40,415 nt of DNA, taken from Bryobacterales bacterium (GTDB taxonomy: Bacteria > Acidobacteriota > Terriglobia > Bryobacterales > Bryobacteraceae). The stretch covers positions 1 to 40,415 of the forward strand of contig PLFE01000035.1 of assembly GCA_003136675.1 (NCBI GenBank), written 5' to 3'. The notes beneath the pieces were generated by a model, which saw only the letters and a program-made list of their open reading frames with translations, searched no databases and was not told where the DNA came from. Position 1 is the first letter of the stretch. Every line of letters starts with the position of its first letter. Positions 1 to 8,220 of this stretch are shown in pieces. Position numbers and translations under genes: made by a program.

Positions 1-106
1 CCGGGGTCGGGGGATCGGCTTTGATGCCCGAGTGCAGGGACTGCGAAGAAGCAGAAAGTGCCCCGAAAACGAGGCACGAAAACGCGGCTAGTACTATTTT
101 GGTCAT
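1..106 (-). CDS. N-terminus of a secreted protein (partial, runs off the left edge)
   Basis: The first 35 codons of a gene are read leftward from an ATG at 106-104. A strong AAGGAG ribosome-binding site lies at 116-111, four bases before the start. The peptide begins MTKIVLAAFSCLVFGALSAS, with a basic n-region, a hydrophobic core and small residues near position 19-21, so it reads as a Sec signal peptide with likely cleavage around SAS/SQS. The mature part seen is short and Pro-rich. The protein would act in the envelope or outside the cell; nothing visible gives its function. It is divergent from rimP, with about 190 bp between the two starts. Confidence 0.6.
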   Translation of the reverse strand, partial: MTKIVLAAFSCLVFGALSASSQSLHSGIKADPPTP

Positions 107-208
107 TTCACTCCTTAGTGTGAGGGTATCCGTTGGGTATGTTACTCCTCCATCCAACCCTTATTGCTGCCAGAATACAATCGATTTTTTGCGCCTCCAA
201 CAATAAAT

Positions 209-237
209 TTTGCAATCGGGCCAAAACGCGGTAGACT
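209..237 (+). promoter_or_regulatory. Candidate sigma70-type promoter for rimP
   Basis: TTGCAA (209-214) and TAGACT (232-237) are separated by 17 bp, each matching 4 of 6 consensus bases. Transcription would start near 244, just ahead of the hairpin at 264-285. This is a by-eye prediction in the only sizeable intergenic region upstream of the operon. The rest of 107-298 holds no open frame that looks coding. Confidence 0.3.
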
Positions 238-268
238 AACGGGTGAGTTTGGCAGGCTAACCGGTGGG
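230..268 (+). repeat. Imperfect tandem repeat in the rimP leader
   Basis: Two 18-bp units, at 230-247 and 251-268, match at 14 of 18 positions with a 21-bp period. Both contain the pattern GG-AG-CTAAC-GGTG-G. The second copy runs into the left arm of the hairpin that follows. The repeat lies between the candidate promoter and the rimP start. It could be a protein-binding or RNA-structural element, but its role is unknown. Confidence 0.6.
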
Positions 269-285
269 CGAAAGCCCACTTTTTT
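264..285 (+). terminator. Intrinsic terminator-like hairpin in the rimP leader (possible attenuator)
   Basis: GTGGGC (264-269), a GAAA tetraloop (270-273) and GCCCAC (274-279) form a perfect 6-bp stem, followed at once by six T residues (280-285). It ends only 13 bases before the rimP start. Its position downstream of the candidate promoter fits an attenuator of the rimP-nusA-infB operon better than an upstream gene's terminator, because the neighbouring left-hand gene is divergent. NusA autoregulation of its own operon is known in E. coli; its use here is inference. Confidence 0.6.
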
Positions 286-298
286 ATTGGGCGGGAGA

Positions 299-775
299 AT
301 GTCTAGGCAATTGTCGGTAGCGCGCGTCGAAGAGCTCGCGCAAAGCGTCGGCCAGAAACAGAATGTCGAGATTGTCGACGTGGAGCTGAAAGGCACCGGT
401 CGCAATCAGTTATTGCGGGTATTCATCGACAAGGTCGGCGGTGTTACACATTCGGACTGCGAAAATGTCTCGCATTCACTGAGTGAGTTATTGGACGGGG
501 CGGCCTTGCTACTGGGCGAATATACATTGGAAGTGAGTTCGCCGGGCGTCGAGCGCAAACTGAAAAGACGCGAGGATTACGAGCGGTTCCAGGGACAGAA
601 AGCTCGTATCGTGGTGCGGGATTCGGAAGTTGCCCGAGTCGGGAAGTCCCGATTCGTGGAAGGCACGCTTGCCGGAGTGGAGAATGATGAAATCGTTCTC
701 GACGTTCCTGGCGTTGAGCCGATTCGTATCCCTCTGGCGTCGATTGATCGTGCCAATCTGAAGTTTGAGTGGTAG
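299..775 (+). CDS. rimP: Ribosome maturation factor RimP
   Basis: This 158-aa protein has the normal RimP length and layout: an N-terminal alpha/beta domain and a C-terminal SH3-like beta domain. The family motif SSPGVER lies at about residues 80-86 and is followed by the basic KLKRREDY segment. RimP binds the 30S subunit during late assembly in the cytoplasm. I chose the ATG at 299 because the protein there starts MSRQLSVARVEEL, as the family does, although the frame is open further upstream. A GGGAG lies unusually close to that start. The gene is first in the rimP-nusA-infB operon, the standard bacterial order, and its expression may be controlled by the hairpin just upstream. Confidence 0.93.
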   Translation: MSRQLSVARVEELAQSVGQKQNVEIVDVELKGTGRNQLLRVFIDKVGGVTHSDCENVSHSLSELLDGAALLLGEYTLEVSSPGVERKLKRREDYERFQGQKARIVVRDSEVARVGKSRFVEGTLAGVENDEIVLDVPGVEPIRIPLASIDRANLKFEW

Positions 776-805
776 CCGGCAACCTGCCGCTACGCGAGGA
801 TTACC

Positions 806-2323
806 TTGGAAAACGTTTACTCATCCATTGAGCTATTAAGCAAAGAAAAAGGGATCGATTCTCAAATCGTTCTCGACGCCGTCAAGGACGCCATGCTGAT
901 CGCCGCCCGAAAGCATTTCCGGACGACCGAAGATCTGGTCGCGGACATCGACGAGCGCACCGGGGCACTACGCCTTTTCGCGGTCAAGAAAGCCGTGGAA
1001 GAAGTCACCGACCCGGTTAAGGAAATGACTCTTTCGGAGGCGCTCCAGTTCGATCCCGCGGCGGAGATCGGCTCGGAGATTCGCATTCAGAAACCTACCG
1101 AGGGTTTGGGTCGCATTTCGGCGCAGACCGCCAAGCAGGTGATTTTCCAAAAAGTACGTGAGGCCGAGCGCGACACCATCTACCAGGAGTATTCGGGCCG
1201 CGCCGGGGAGCTGGTGAACTGCACGGTCAAGCGCATTGAGGGCCCCGATCTGGTGGTCGACCTCGGCAAGACCGAGGCCCGTCTGCCCAAGAAAGAACAG
1301 TCGCGGCTGGAAAATTATAGCGTCAGCGATCGCGTGCGCTGCGTCATCAAACTGGTCGACAAATCGAGCAAGGGCCCGGGCGTGCTGGTGTCGCGCGCTG
1401 ATCCGGAGTTGGTCCGGCGTTTGTTTGAGCAAGAGGTCCCGGAGATCTACGACAACACGGTGCTCATCAAAGGCTGCGCGCGCGAAGCGGGGGAACGCAC
1501 CAAGATCGCGGTCTGGAGCCGCGACCGCGATGTGGACTGCGTCGGCGCTTGCGTGGGCATGAAGGGGATGCGCGTTCAGTCGATCATCCGTGAGCTCCGC
1601 GGCGAGAAAATCGACATCATCGAATGGTCGGACGACCCGGTGCAGTTCGCGACCCATGCTCTCAGCCCGGCGAAGATCAGCCGCGTGACGGTGATTGACC
1701 CCCTCGGCAAGCACATGGAAGTGATTGTCGACGATTCACAATTGTCACTGGCGATCGGGAAAAAAGGCCAAAACGTTCGGCTAGCCGCGAAACTGCTTGG
1801 CTGGAAGATTGACATCAAGAGCGAGGAAGAGAAGCGTCAGGAAGTGGAATACGCCATTGCGGCTCTGGCCCAGGGCTCGCCGGTTTCGATCCTCATCGAT
1901 CATGGGCTGCCGGAGCAGGTTGTGGATAAGCTGGTCGGCGGGGGAATCGGAACGGTGGAGAAGCTCGGCGATATGACTCCAGAGCAACTGGAGGAGATTC
2001 CCGGCATCGATCCTGAGACGATCGAGCGTATCCAGACCGCCGTAAACAGCTTTTATGGCCAACCCTATTCCGAAGATTCTGAACCAGCGGCGGAATCTGC
2101 CGAGTCCGTGGAAGTCCAGCCGGCGGGCGGCGATAGCGAGCCCGTCGTCGAGTCCGCTTTGCAAAACGATGATTTGCAAAACGAAAGGCAAGCGGCTGAA
2201 GTTGAGGCGCAGCCGTCTGGTACCATGGGGCATGCTCCCCAGGAAGCTCAGCGCGAAGAGGAAAAAGGAGTCGAGGGTGATGTAAGCGGACCGGCCAGCC
2301 ATCTTACGAACCCTCAGGTTTAA
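806..2323 (+). CDS. nusA: Transcription termination/antitermination factor NusA
   Basis: This 505-aa protein binds RNA polymerase and nascent RNA, modulating pausing, termination and antitermination. Visible domains are an N-terminal polymerase-binding domain (about 1-128), an S1 domain (about 135-200), KH1 with GMKG near 252-255, and KH2 with GKKG near 318-321. A helix-hairpin-helix-type segment follows (about 370-410) with GIGTVEKLGDMTPEQLEEIPG. The last ~90 residues are acidic and rich in Glu, Ser and Pro, and look disordered. The start is a TTG at 806 with GAGGA five bases upstream; no better start is close. It sits 30 bp after rimP and 15 bp before infB. Confidence 0.95.
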   Translation: MENVYSSIELLSKEKGIDSQIVLDAVKDAMLIAARKHFRTTEDLVADIDERTGALRLFAVKKAVEEVTDPVKEMTLSEALQFDPAAEIGSEIRIQKPTEGLGRISAQTAKQVIFQKVREAERDTIYQEYSGRAGELVNCTVKRIEGPDLVVDLGKTEARLPKKEQSRLENYSVSDRVRCVIKLVDKSSKGPGVLVSRADPELVRRLFEQEVPEIYDNTVLIKGCAREAGERTKIAVWSRDRDVDCVGACVGMKGMRVQSIIRELRGEKIDIIEWSDDPVQFATHALSPAKISRVTVIDPLGKHMEVIVDDSQLSLAIGKKGQNVRLAAKLLGWKIDIKSEEEKRQEVEYAIAALAQGSPVSILIDHGLPEQVVDKLVGGGIGTVEKLGDMTPEQLEEIPGIDPETIERIQTAVNSFYGQPYSEDSEPAAESAESVEVQPAGGDSEPVVESALQNDDLQNERQAAEVEAQPSGTMGHAPQEAQREEEKGVEGDVSGPASHLTNPQV

Positions 2324-2338
2324 ACAACAGCTTTATCT

Positions 2339-5300
2339 ATGAAGAAGATTCGTATCAATGAGTTGGCAAGGGATCTGGAAGTCAAAGCGAACCTGATTCT
2401 CGATAAACTCCCGGATTTCGGCGTAACCGAGAAAAAGACCCACTCCAGCTCAGTGGACGAAGACGTGGCGGAGAAGCTGCGTCACTTTTTCGTTGGCGGT
2501 GGCGGATATCGTGGTGAAACCGATTCCACCCATCAAAATGGGCTCACACCGCATTTGGAATCCGACCATTCCGCCGAGCCATTGCAGCCTCCCTCGCAAA
2601 GAGCGTCTTTCGATCCGAAATCGGACGAAAGCGCGACCCGCACGGAATCGAGACCTGACGACTTGCCGGCACAGACGACTTCTACACTTGATGCTCGACC
2701 CACCGGCGACACGGAAGAAAAGCCCGCTCAACGGATGTCTCTGCGGCCGCCGCTTGCGAATCCGCTCCGTCCGCCAATAGGCGGACAGCGGCCTGCGGCG
2801 CCAGTTCCGGCACCTGCCCCAGTTCCAATTCCAGCTCCTAAGGTAGCGCCTCCGGCGCCTCCGCGGGAAGCCAGTGCGGCCCCCGCACCAGTGATCTCCG
2901 CGCCAGCACCAGCGGCTCCACAAGCGCCAGCGACGCAGTCCGCCCCAGCTCAGTCCACCTCCGAGCCATCAGTTGCGGCTCGTCCGTCTAGCCCACTGCC
3001 CGGAACACCACCCGCCAGTCCTCAAAGGCCTGCCCCCCCAGCCGCCCGACCCATTCCCACGGCCCCCAGCGGACCGCCGCGCCCAGGGCAGGTGTTGTCC
3101 GGTCCGCGCGCACCCATGCCGCAGGCCACCTCTGCTCAGCCCCTCCGTCCTTCAGCACCCGTTCCAGGCGCGCCGAGGCCGCAAGCGCCGGGGCCGCGTC
3201 CACAGGCTGGTCAACCGCTGCGTCCACATGGCGCGCCGCGCCCGGGAATGAATCCTGGCGCACCGCAAGGGCCCCGGCCGCAATCGACATCACCGCAGAT
3301 GCAAGGACGCCCGCTGGCGGGCCAACCCGCTCCCCGCCCGATCGTTCCACCCCGTCCCGATCTGGTGGAGAAACTCGCCGGACAGCAGCGCTCGGCCACT
3401 CCCGGTACTCCGGCCCTGCGGCCTGGCGTGCCCCAGCGTCCGCCCCAATCTTCGGTTCCTGGGCGTCCCATTTTTCCTGGACCAGCCAGCCGCACGGCGC
3501 AACCGCAGCGCCCCGGCCAGTACCCCGGTCAATACCCTGGCCAGCAAGCTGGGCCTTATGCGCGCACTGGCGGCCCTCCGCGTCCCGGCGGACCGCGTCC
3601 CATGCACCCCACCAGCCCTCGCGGTCAGATGGGCGCGGTTGGGCTCGTTCCGGCCCCGGCGCCGCCCGACACGCGCCGCGCTCCGAGCCGTGGGCGTCCC
3701 CAGCAACCTCGCGACAGGGAACGCGAACACGACGAGAAACTGCTGCGTCCTGTGCGCCGCGAGCGCGATCAGGGGCCACCCCCGATCAATCGCGACATCA
3801 CCATTTCCGAAGGCGTCACCGTCAAGGAGCTCTCGGAGAAGCTCGATGTTCGCGCCAACCTGGTTATCAAGAAACTGCTGGATCGCGGGATCTTCGCGAC
3901 CATCAACCAGACGCTTGATGCGCAACTGGCCACCGAGATGGCCCGTGAATTCGGCGCTTCCACCAGCACAGTTACTTTTGAAGAAGAGGCCATGTGGGAA
4001 GTCGAACTGGCCGAAGACACCAAGGATCTGATTCGTCGGCCCCCCGTGGTCACCATCATGGGCCACGTAGATCACGGCAAAACCAGCCTGCTGGACGCCA
4101 TTCGCGAAGCCAATGTCGCCGGTCGCGAAGCCGGAGGCATCACCCAGCACATCGGCGCATACCACATCGAGAAGAACGGCCAGAAGATCGTTTTCATCGA
4201 TACTCCGGGTCACGAAGCCTTTACGCGCATGCGTTCGCGCGGCGCGAAAGTGACCGACGTCGTGGTGCTTGTCGTGGCGGCGGATGACGGCGTGATGCCG
4301 CAGACTTTGGAGGCCATCGACCATGCCCGCGCGGCCAAAGTCCCCATCATCGTAGCCATCAATAAGATCGACAAAGTTGACGCGCAACCCGACCGCATTA
4401 AGCAGCAGCTTTCCGATCGGGGTTTGCTTGCGGAAGATTGGGGCGGCGACGTCGTTATGACTCCGGTGTCCGCCCGTACCAGAGAAGGACTCGACACATT
4501 GCTCGAGATGATTCTCCTGGTGGCCGAAATTCGCGATCTGAAAGCCAATTCCGCGCGGCCCGCCATGGGCTCCGTGATCGAATCGAAGCTCGATCGCGGC
4601 CGTGGTCCCGTAGCCACCGTTCTGGTCCGCAATGGCACCCTGCGCGTGGGCGACTTCTTTATCTGCGGACAGGTGTTCGGCAAAGTGCGCGCCATGATTA
4701 ACGACCGCGGCGAGCAGATTCGCGAGGCTGGACCGTCCATGCCCGTCGAAGTGCTGGGTCTCGAATCATTGCCGGACGCCGGTGATGAATTCCAGGTGGT
4801 GACGGATACCACCAAGGCCAAGCAGATTGTTCTCTATCGCGAAGAAAAGACCCGCGAGGAAGCGCGCAGCAAGAATAAGCGGCTAACCCTGGAACAGTTC
4901 CAGAAGAAGATGGCCGCCGGCGAAACCAAAGAACTGCCAATTATTCTGAAGGCCGACGTAGCCGGTTCGGCGGAAGTGCTGAGCGACTCTCTGCAGAAGC
5001 TCTCCACGGAAAAGGTACGCGTCAACGTGCTGCGCGCCGGCGTTGGCACCATCAACGAAGGCGATGTTTTGCTCGCTTCCGCGTCTGAAGGCATCGTGAT
5101 CGGCTTTAACGTAAAGATTGACCGCAAAGCGGAAGCCACCGCGGAACATGAAAAAGTCGATGTCCGGATGCATTCCATCATCTACAATCTTACGGACGAG
5201 ATCAAGAAGGCCATGGCTGGCTTGCTGGCCCCGGTCTTCCGTGAGATTCCGCGCGGCAAGGCGGAAGTGCGCGCCACGTTCCGCGTATCCAAGGTCGGCA

Positions 5301-5542
5301 TGGTAGCCGGCTGCATGATCACGGACGGATATATAAACCGGGAATGTCAACTCCGTTTGATGCGCGACGGTGTCGCCGTTCACACCGGCAAGGTGGGTTC
5401 GCTCCGGCGCTTCAAGGACGATGTCAGCGAGGTCCGCGTCGGAATGGAGTGCGGCATCACGATTGATAACTTTGGTGATACCCGCGCAGGTGACTTGATC
5501 GAGGCCTTCGTACTTGAGAAAATCGCTGCGGATTTGGGCTGA
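2339..5542 (+). CDS. infB: Translation initiation factor IF-2
   Basis: IF-2 is the GTPase that places fMet-tRNA on the 30S subunit and promotes subunit joining. The protein is 1067 aa, longer than the roughly 740-890 aa common in the family. An IF2_N helical module occupies about 1-50. Residues ~90-480 are an extremely Pro/Ala/Arg/Gln-rich linker. A second IF2_N module follows at ~483-540. The G domain carries GHVDHGKT (575-582), DTPGH (621-625) and NKID (675-678), all intact. The C-terminal beta-barrel and fMet-tRNA binding domains complete it. The ATG at 2339 gives a normal [11 protein letters not shown] start, but I see no clear ribosome-binding site, so coupling to nusA is likely. Confidence 0.97.
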   Translation: MKKIRINELARDLEVKANLILDKLPDFGVTEKKTHSSSVDEDVAEKLRHFFVGGGGYRGETDSTHQNGLTPHLESDHSAEPLQPPSQRASFDPKSDESATRTESRPDDLPAQTTSTLDARPTGDTEEKPAQRMSLRPPLANPLRPPIGGQRPAAPVPAPAPVPIPAPKVAPPAPPREASAAPAPVISAPAPAAPQAPATQSAPAQSTSEPSVAARPSSPLPGTPPASPQRPAPPAARPIPTAPSGPPRPGQVLSGPRAPMPQATSAQPLRPSAPVPGAPRPQAPGPRPQAGQPLRPHGAPRPGMNPGAPQGPRPQSTSPQMQGRPLAGQPAPRPIVPPRPDLVEKLAGQQRSATPGTPALRPGVPQRPPQSSVPGRPIFPGPASRTAQPQRPGQYPGQYPGQQAGPYARTGGPPRPGGPRPMHPTSPRGQMGAVGLVPAPAPPDTRRAPSRGRPQQPRDREREHDEKLLRPVRRERDQGPPPINRDITISEGVTVKELSEKLDVRANLVIKKLLDRGIFATINQTLDAQLATEMAREFGASTSTVTFEEEAMWEVELAEDTKDLIRRPPVVTIMGHVDHGKTSLLDAIREANVAGREAGGITQHIGAYHIEKNGQKIVFIDTPGHEAFTRMRSRGAKVTDVVVLVVAADDGVMPQTLEAIDHARAAKVPIIVAINKIDKVDAQPDRIKQQLSDRGLLAEDWGGDVVMTPVSARTREGLDTLLEMILLVAEIRDLKANSARPAMGSVIESKLDRGRGPVATVLVRNGTLRVGDFFICGQVFGKVRAMINDRGEQIREAGPSMPVEVLGLESLPDAGDEFQVVTDTTKAKQIVLYREEKTREEARSKNKRLTLEQFQKKMAAGETKELPIILKADVAGSAEVLSDSLQKLSTEKVRVNVLRAGVGTINEGDVLLASASEGIVIGFNVKIDRKAEATAEHEKVDVRMHSIIYNLTDEIKKAMAGLLAPVFREIPRGKAEVRATFRVSKVGMVAGCMITDGYINRECQLRLMRDGVAVHTGKVGSLRRFKDDVSEVRVGMECGITIDNFGDTRAGDLIEAFVLEKIAADLG

Positions 5543-5565
5543 CCGTTTGGTTGAGTTTTACGCTG

Positions 5566-5853
5566 ATGCCCGCCACGATCGGGGTGCTCACAGTTGAAAT
5601 ACGGGTCGAAGCTTCTCATTCTTTGAAGGAGAAACGGCACGTCGTCAAGAGCCTGATCGAGCGGCTGAAGAGCAAGTTCAACGTGGCCGTGGCTGAGATC
5701 GATGGACAGGAAACGTGGCAATGGTCGGTCGTCGCAGCCACCACGGTTTCTTCGGAACGAAGCCACTGTGAGCGCATGCTGCGAGCTGTCGAAGATGAAT
5801 GTGCAGGTCTGCTGGGCGGGTATCTGGTTCGCGCGGACATGGAGTTTTTCTGA
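5566..5853 (+). CDS. DUF503 family protein (YlxP-like)
   Basis: A 95-aa protein of the DUF503/YlxP family. The hallmark segment SLKEKRHVVKSLIERLKSKF is followed by NVAVAEIDGQETWQ, matching the family pattern of a ferredoxin-like small protein. Members usually sit between infB and rbfA, as here, suggesting a link to ribosome assembly or translation, but the biochemical role is not settled. The frame opens from a TTG at 5551, yet the ATG at 5566 gives the family-typical start close to IGVLTVEI, so I prefer it. No clear ribosome-binding site is seen. It lies 23 bp after infB and 3 bp before rbfA. Confidence 0.85.
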   Translation: MPATIGVLTVEIRVEASHSLKEKRHVVKSLIERLKSKFNVAVAEIDGQETWQWSVVAATTVSSERSHCERMLRAVEDECAGLLGGYLVRADMEFF

Positions 5854-5856
5854 CGT

Positions 5857-6210
5857 ATGGACGAAAGGCGAACGGCTCGCGTCTCGGAAGCAATCCGGGA
5901 GGAGTTGACGGAAATCATCAGCTTTGAAATGGCGGACCCTCGCTTGGCCGGCGTCGGGGTTTCAAGCGTGGAGATTTCGAGCGATGGCCGGCACGCCCAC
6001 GTGAAAATAGCTCTCGAAGGCGAAAAAGAAGTGCGTCAGGCTGTGCAGGCGCTCGACCATGCGTCCGGGTTTCTGCGGCATGAGTTGGCTTCGCGCCTTG
6101 ACCTTCGCCTCGTTCCCGAATTGCGTTTCTCGGGCGACCGGTTCCCCAATGCCGACGAACGTATTGCGTTGCTTCTAAAGCGGGCCGAGAAGAAACGTGG
6201 CCGTCAATAG
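5857..6210 (+). CDS. rbfA: 30S ribosome-binding factor RbfA
   Basis: A 117-aa protein with the single KH-like fold of RbfA, which binds 16S rRNA in late 30S maturation and cold adaptation. Recognisable family features are the opening basic helix (RTARVSEAIREELTEIISFE) and the segment MADPRLAGVGVSSVEISSDG. Further on comes VKIALEGE, and near the C-terminus LDLRLVPELRFSGD. Length is typical. It starts 3 bp after the DUF503 gene and its 3' end overlaps the start of apbE by 14 bp, so the genes are likely translated from one message. Confidence 0.92.
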   Translation: MDERRTARVSEAIREELTEIISFEMADPRLAGVGVSSVEISSDGRHAHVKIALEGEKEVRQAVQALDHASGFLRHELASRLDLRLVPELRFSGDRFPNADERIALLLKRAEKKRGRQ

Positions 6211-7198
6211 CTTGCCCCGCAAACAAACTGCTATAGTCTTGTTTGCGCTCGCCTTGTCCGCAAATGCGGTTCAAGGCGGGGAACTGCTGCGCCTGGAGCA
6301 ATCGGCGACAGCCATGGGGTCAACTTACTCCATTGCGGTCTACGGGGAAGATCAGACGGCGATGGAAAATGCCGTGGGCCAGGCGTTCGACGAAGTCCGG
6401 CGGCTCGACGAACTGCTCTCGAATTACAAGCCCGAGAGCGAATGGAGTCAGGTGAATCGCTTCGCGGCTGCTCGCCCGGTGAAAACCACGCCGGAATTGT
6501 TCGGGCTGCTGGCTGCCTGCGTGGAATACAGCCGCGCCAGCGAAGGGTCTTTCGATATCACAGTCGGCCCATTGATGCGTGTTTGGGGCTTTTATAAAGG
6601 GACCGGGCATATGCCTCGCAAAGCAGAAATCGAAACCGCGCGCGCGATCACCGGCTGGCAAAACATGCAGCTCGATCCCGCTGCCAGCACTGTGCGATTT
6701 CGAAAGAGCGGAATCGAAATGGACCCCGGCGGCATCGGAAAGGGTTATGCGGTGGATCGCATGGTGAATGTCCTCCGTCGTAACGGAATCAAAGCGGGCC
6801 TGGTTTCGGCTTCCGGAAGCAGCATATTCGCCATGGGGACACCACCAGGTGAAGATGGCTGGCACATCGAGATCAAAGATCCACATGACCAATCGAAGTC
6901 GGTTGAGGAGGTTGTGCTGAAAGACGAATCCATGTCCACGTCCGGGAGCTATGAGAAGTTCTTCAAAGCCGACGGGCGTATCTACAGTCACATAATGGAT
7001 CCACGCACCGGATATCCGGCGAAAGGCATGCTGTCCGTCTCGGTGATCGCACCCTTGACCATCGACAGCGAAGCGTGGACCAAGCCGTATTTCATCAATG
7101 GGCTCGAATGGGCCAAGACTCACGGACCGAGGAAGCTCCGTGCCTATTTCTGCGAAGAGAAGGCGAAGGCAAATCAGCCATGCGTGTGGCTCCAATGA
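6197..7198 (+). CDS. apbE: FAD:protein FMN transferase (ApbE)
   Basis: A 333-aa ApbE-family enzyme that attaches FMN covalently to Thr/Ser of target proteins such as Rnf/Nqr subunits, using FAD and Mg2+. A signal peptide is visible: basic RK near residue 8, then AIVLFALALSANA, with likely cleavage after ANA, so the enzyme works in the periplasm. Family motifs are TAMGSTYSI near 36-44, DPGGIGKGY (176-184), SASGSSIFAMG, and YSHIMDPRTGY (263-273), which carries metal/FAD-binding residues. The start is a GTG at 6197 inside the end of rbfA. Its stop overlaps hemE by ATGA. Its flavoprotein target is not in the window. ApbE in a ribosome/haem operon is an uncommon setting. Confidence 0.92.
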   Translation: MAVNSLPRKQTAIVLFALALSANAVQGGELLRLEQSATAMGSTYSIAVYGEDQTAMENAVGQAFDEVRRLDELLSNYKPESEWSQVNRFAAARPVKTTPELFGLLAACVEYSRASEGSFDITVGPLMRVWGFYKGTGHMPRKAEIETARAITGWQNMQLDPAASTVRFRKSGIEMDPGGIGKGYAVDRMVNVLRRNGIKAGLVSASGSSIFAMGTPPGEDGWHIEIKDPHDQSKSVEEVVLKDESMSTSGSYEKFFKADGRIYSHIMDPRTGYPAKGMLSVSVIAPLTIDSEAWTKPYFINGLEWAKTHGPRKLRAYFCEEKAKANQPCVWLQ

Positions 7199-8217
7199 AT
7201 ACCCGGTTTGTGGATGCTTGCCGGCGCCGGCCCACCGACGTGCGTCCGGTCTGGTTTATGCGCCAGGCAGGACGATACCTGAAGCAGTATCGCGACATCC
7301 GCGCCCACCATGGCATTCTGGAGATGTGCAAGCGGCCGGATCTTGCGGCGGCCGTCACTCTGCAGCCCGTCGAGATCCTTGATGTGGATGCCGCCATCAT
7401 TTTCGCGGACCTGCTGCTTCCCGTCGAGCCCATGGGCCTGAAGCTGCGCTACGCCACCGGTGAAGGTCCCATCATCGATAACCCGGTACGCACCAGTGAC
7501 GATATCGATTCGCTGTCAACGCACAATGTGGATGAACTGGGCTACGTCGGCGAAGCCATTCAGTTGGTCACGCGAACTCTGGCCGGGCGCGTGCCGGTAA
7601 TCGGCTTCGTGGGTGCGCCTTTTACCATGGCCAGTTACATGATCGAAGGCGGCGCGTCCCGTAACTTCATCAAGACCAAACGCCTGATGTATTCGGATGA
7701 GACTCTTTGGCGCAGGCTGATGGGTAAGATTGTCGACGTTCTGGCGCCGTTCGCCATCAGCCAGATCGCCGCCGGCGCCAAGGCGATTCAGGTGTTCGAT
7801 AGCTGGATCGGCGCGCTCGGACCAGATGATTATGTACGCTACGCCGCGCCCTATTCGCGCGCGCTGATCGAGCGCATTCGCTCCGGCGGCGTTCCCGTGA
7901 TCCACTTCGGTACAGGCGCTTCCGGCTTCTTTCGCGAAATGCACGCAGCCGGCGGCGATGTTCTGGGATGCGACTGGCGTATTAATATCGACCAGGCCTG
8001 GATGGAGATCAGCTACCGGTCCGCCATTCAGGGCAACCTGGACCCGGTAGTTCTGTTCGCTCCCCTGCCCGAGCTCAAGCAGCGCGTGCAAGATCTTTTG
8101 CGCCGCACAGGCGTGCGCCCCGGACACATCTTCAACCTCGGACACGGCATCTTGCCGGAAACACCGGTCGAGAATGTGAAGGCCGTTGTACAGATGGTGC
8201 GGGATTTCCGCCCGTAA
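7195..8217 (+). CDS. hemE: Uroporphyrinogen decarboxylase
   Basis: A 340-aa cytoplasmic enzyme that removes four carboxyl groups from uroporphyrinogen III to give coproporphyrinogen III in haem synthesis. The family signature PVWFMRQAGRYLKQYR (18-33) supplies the substrate-binding arginines. Later motifs include GFVGAPFTMASYMIEGG, FDSWIGAL and GHIFNLGHGILPETP, all normal. I chose the ATG at 7195, which overlaps the apbE stop as ATGA and gives the family-like start MNTRFVDACRRRP. An in-frame ATG at 7180 with GAAGG ten bases upstream is an alternative that would add five residues. hemY follows three bases after the stop. Confidence 0.95.
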   Translation: MNTRFVDACRRRPTDVRPVWFMRQAGRYLKQYRDIRAHHGILEMCKRPDLAAAVTLQPVEILDVDAAIIFADLLLPVEPMGLKLRYATGEGPIIDNPVRTSDDIDSLSTHNVDELGYVGEAIQLVTRTLAGRVPVIGFVGAPFTMASYMIEGGASRNFIKTKRLMYSDETLWRRLMGKIVDVLAPFAISQIAAGAKAIQVFDSWIGALGPDDYVRYAAPYSRALIERIRSGGVPVIHFGTGASGFFREMHAAGGDVLGCDWRINIDQAWMEISYRSAIQGNLDPVVLFAPLPELKQRVQDLLRRTGVRPGHIFNLGHGILPETPVENVKAVVQMVRDFRP

Positions 8218-8220
8218 GCC

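Noticed and set aside
3290-4387. A 365-codon - strand frame opposite infB
   Set aside because: It lies antisense to the IF-2 linker and G domain, and its composition follows from the complement of the Pro/Ala-rich linker.
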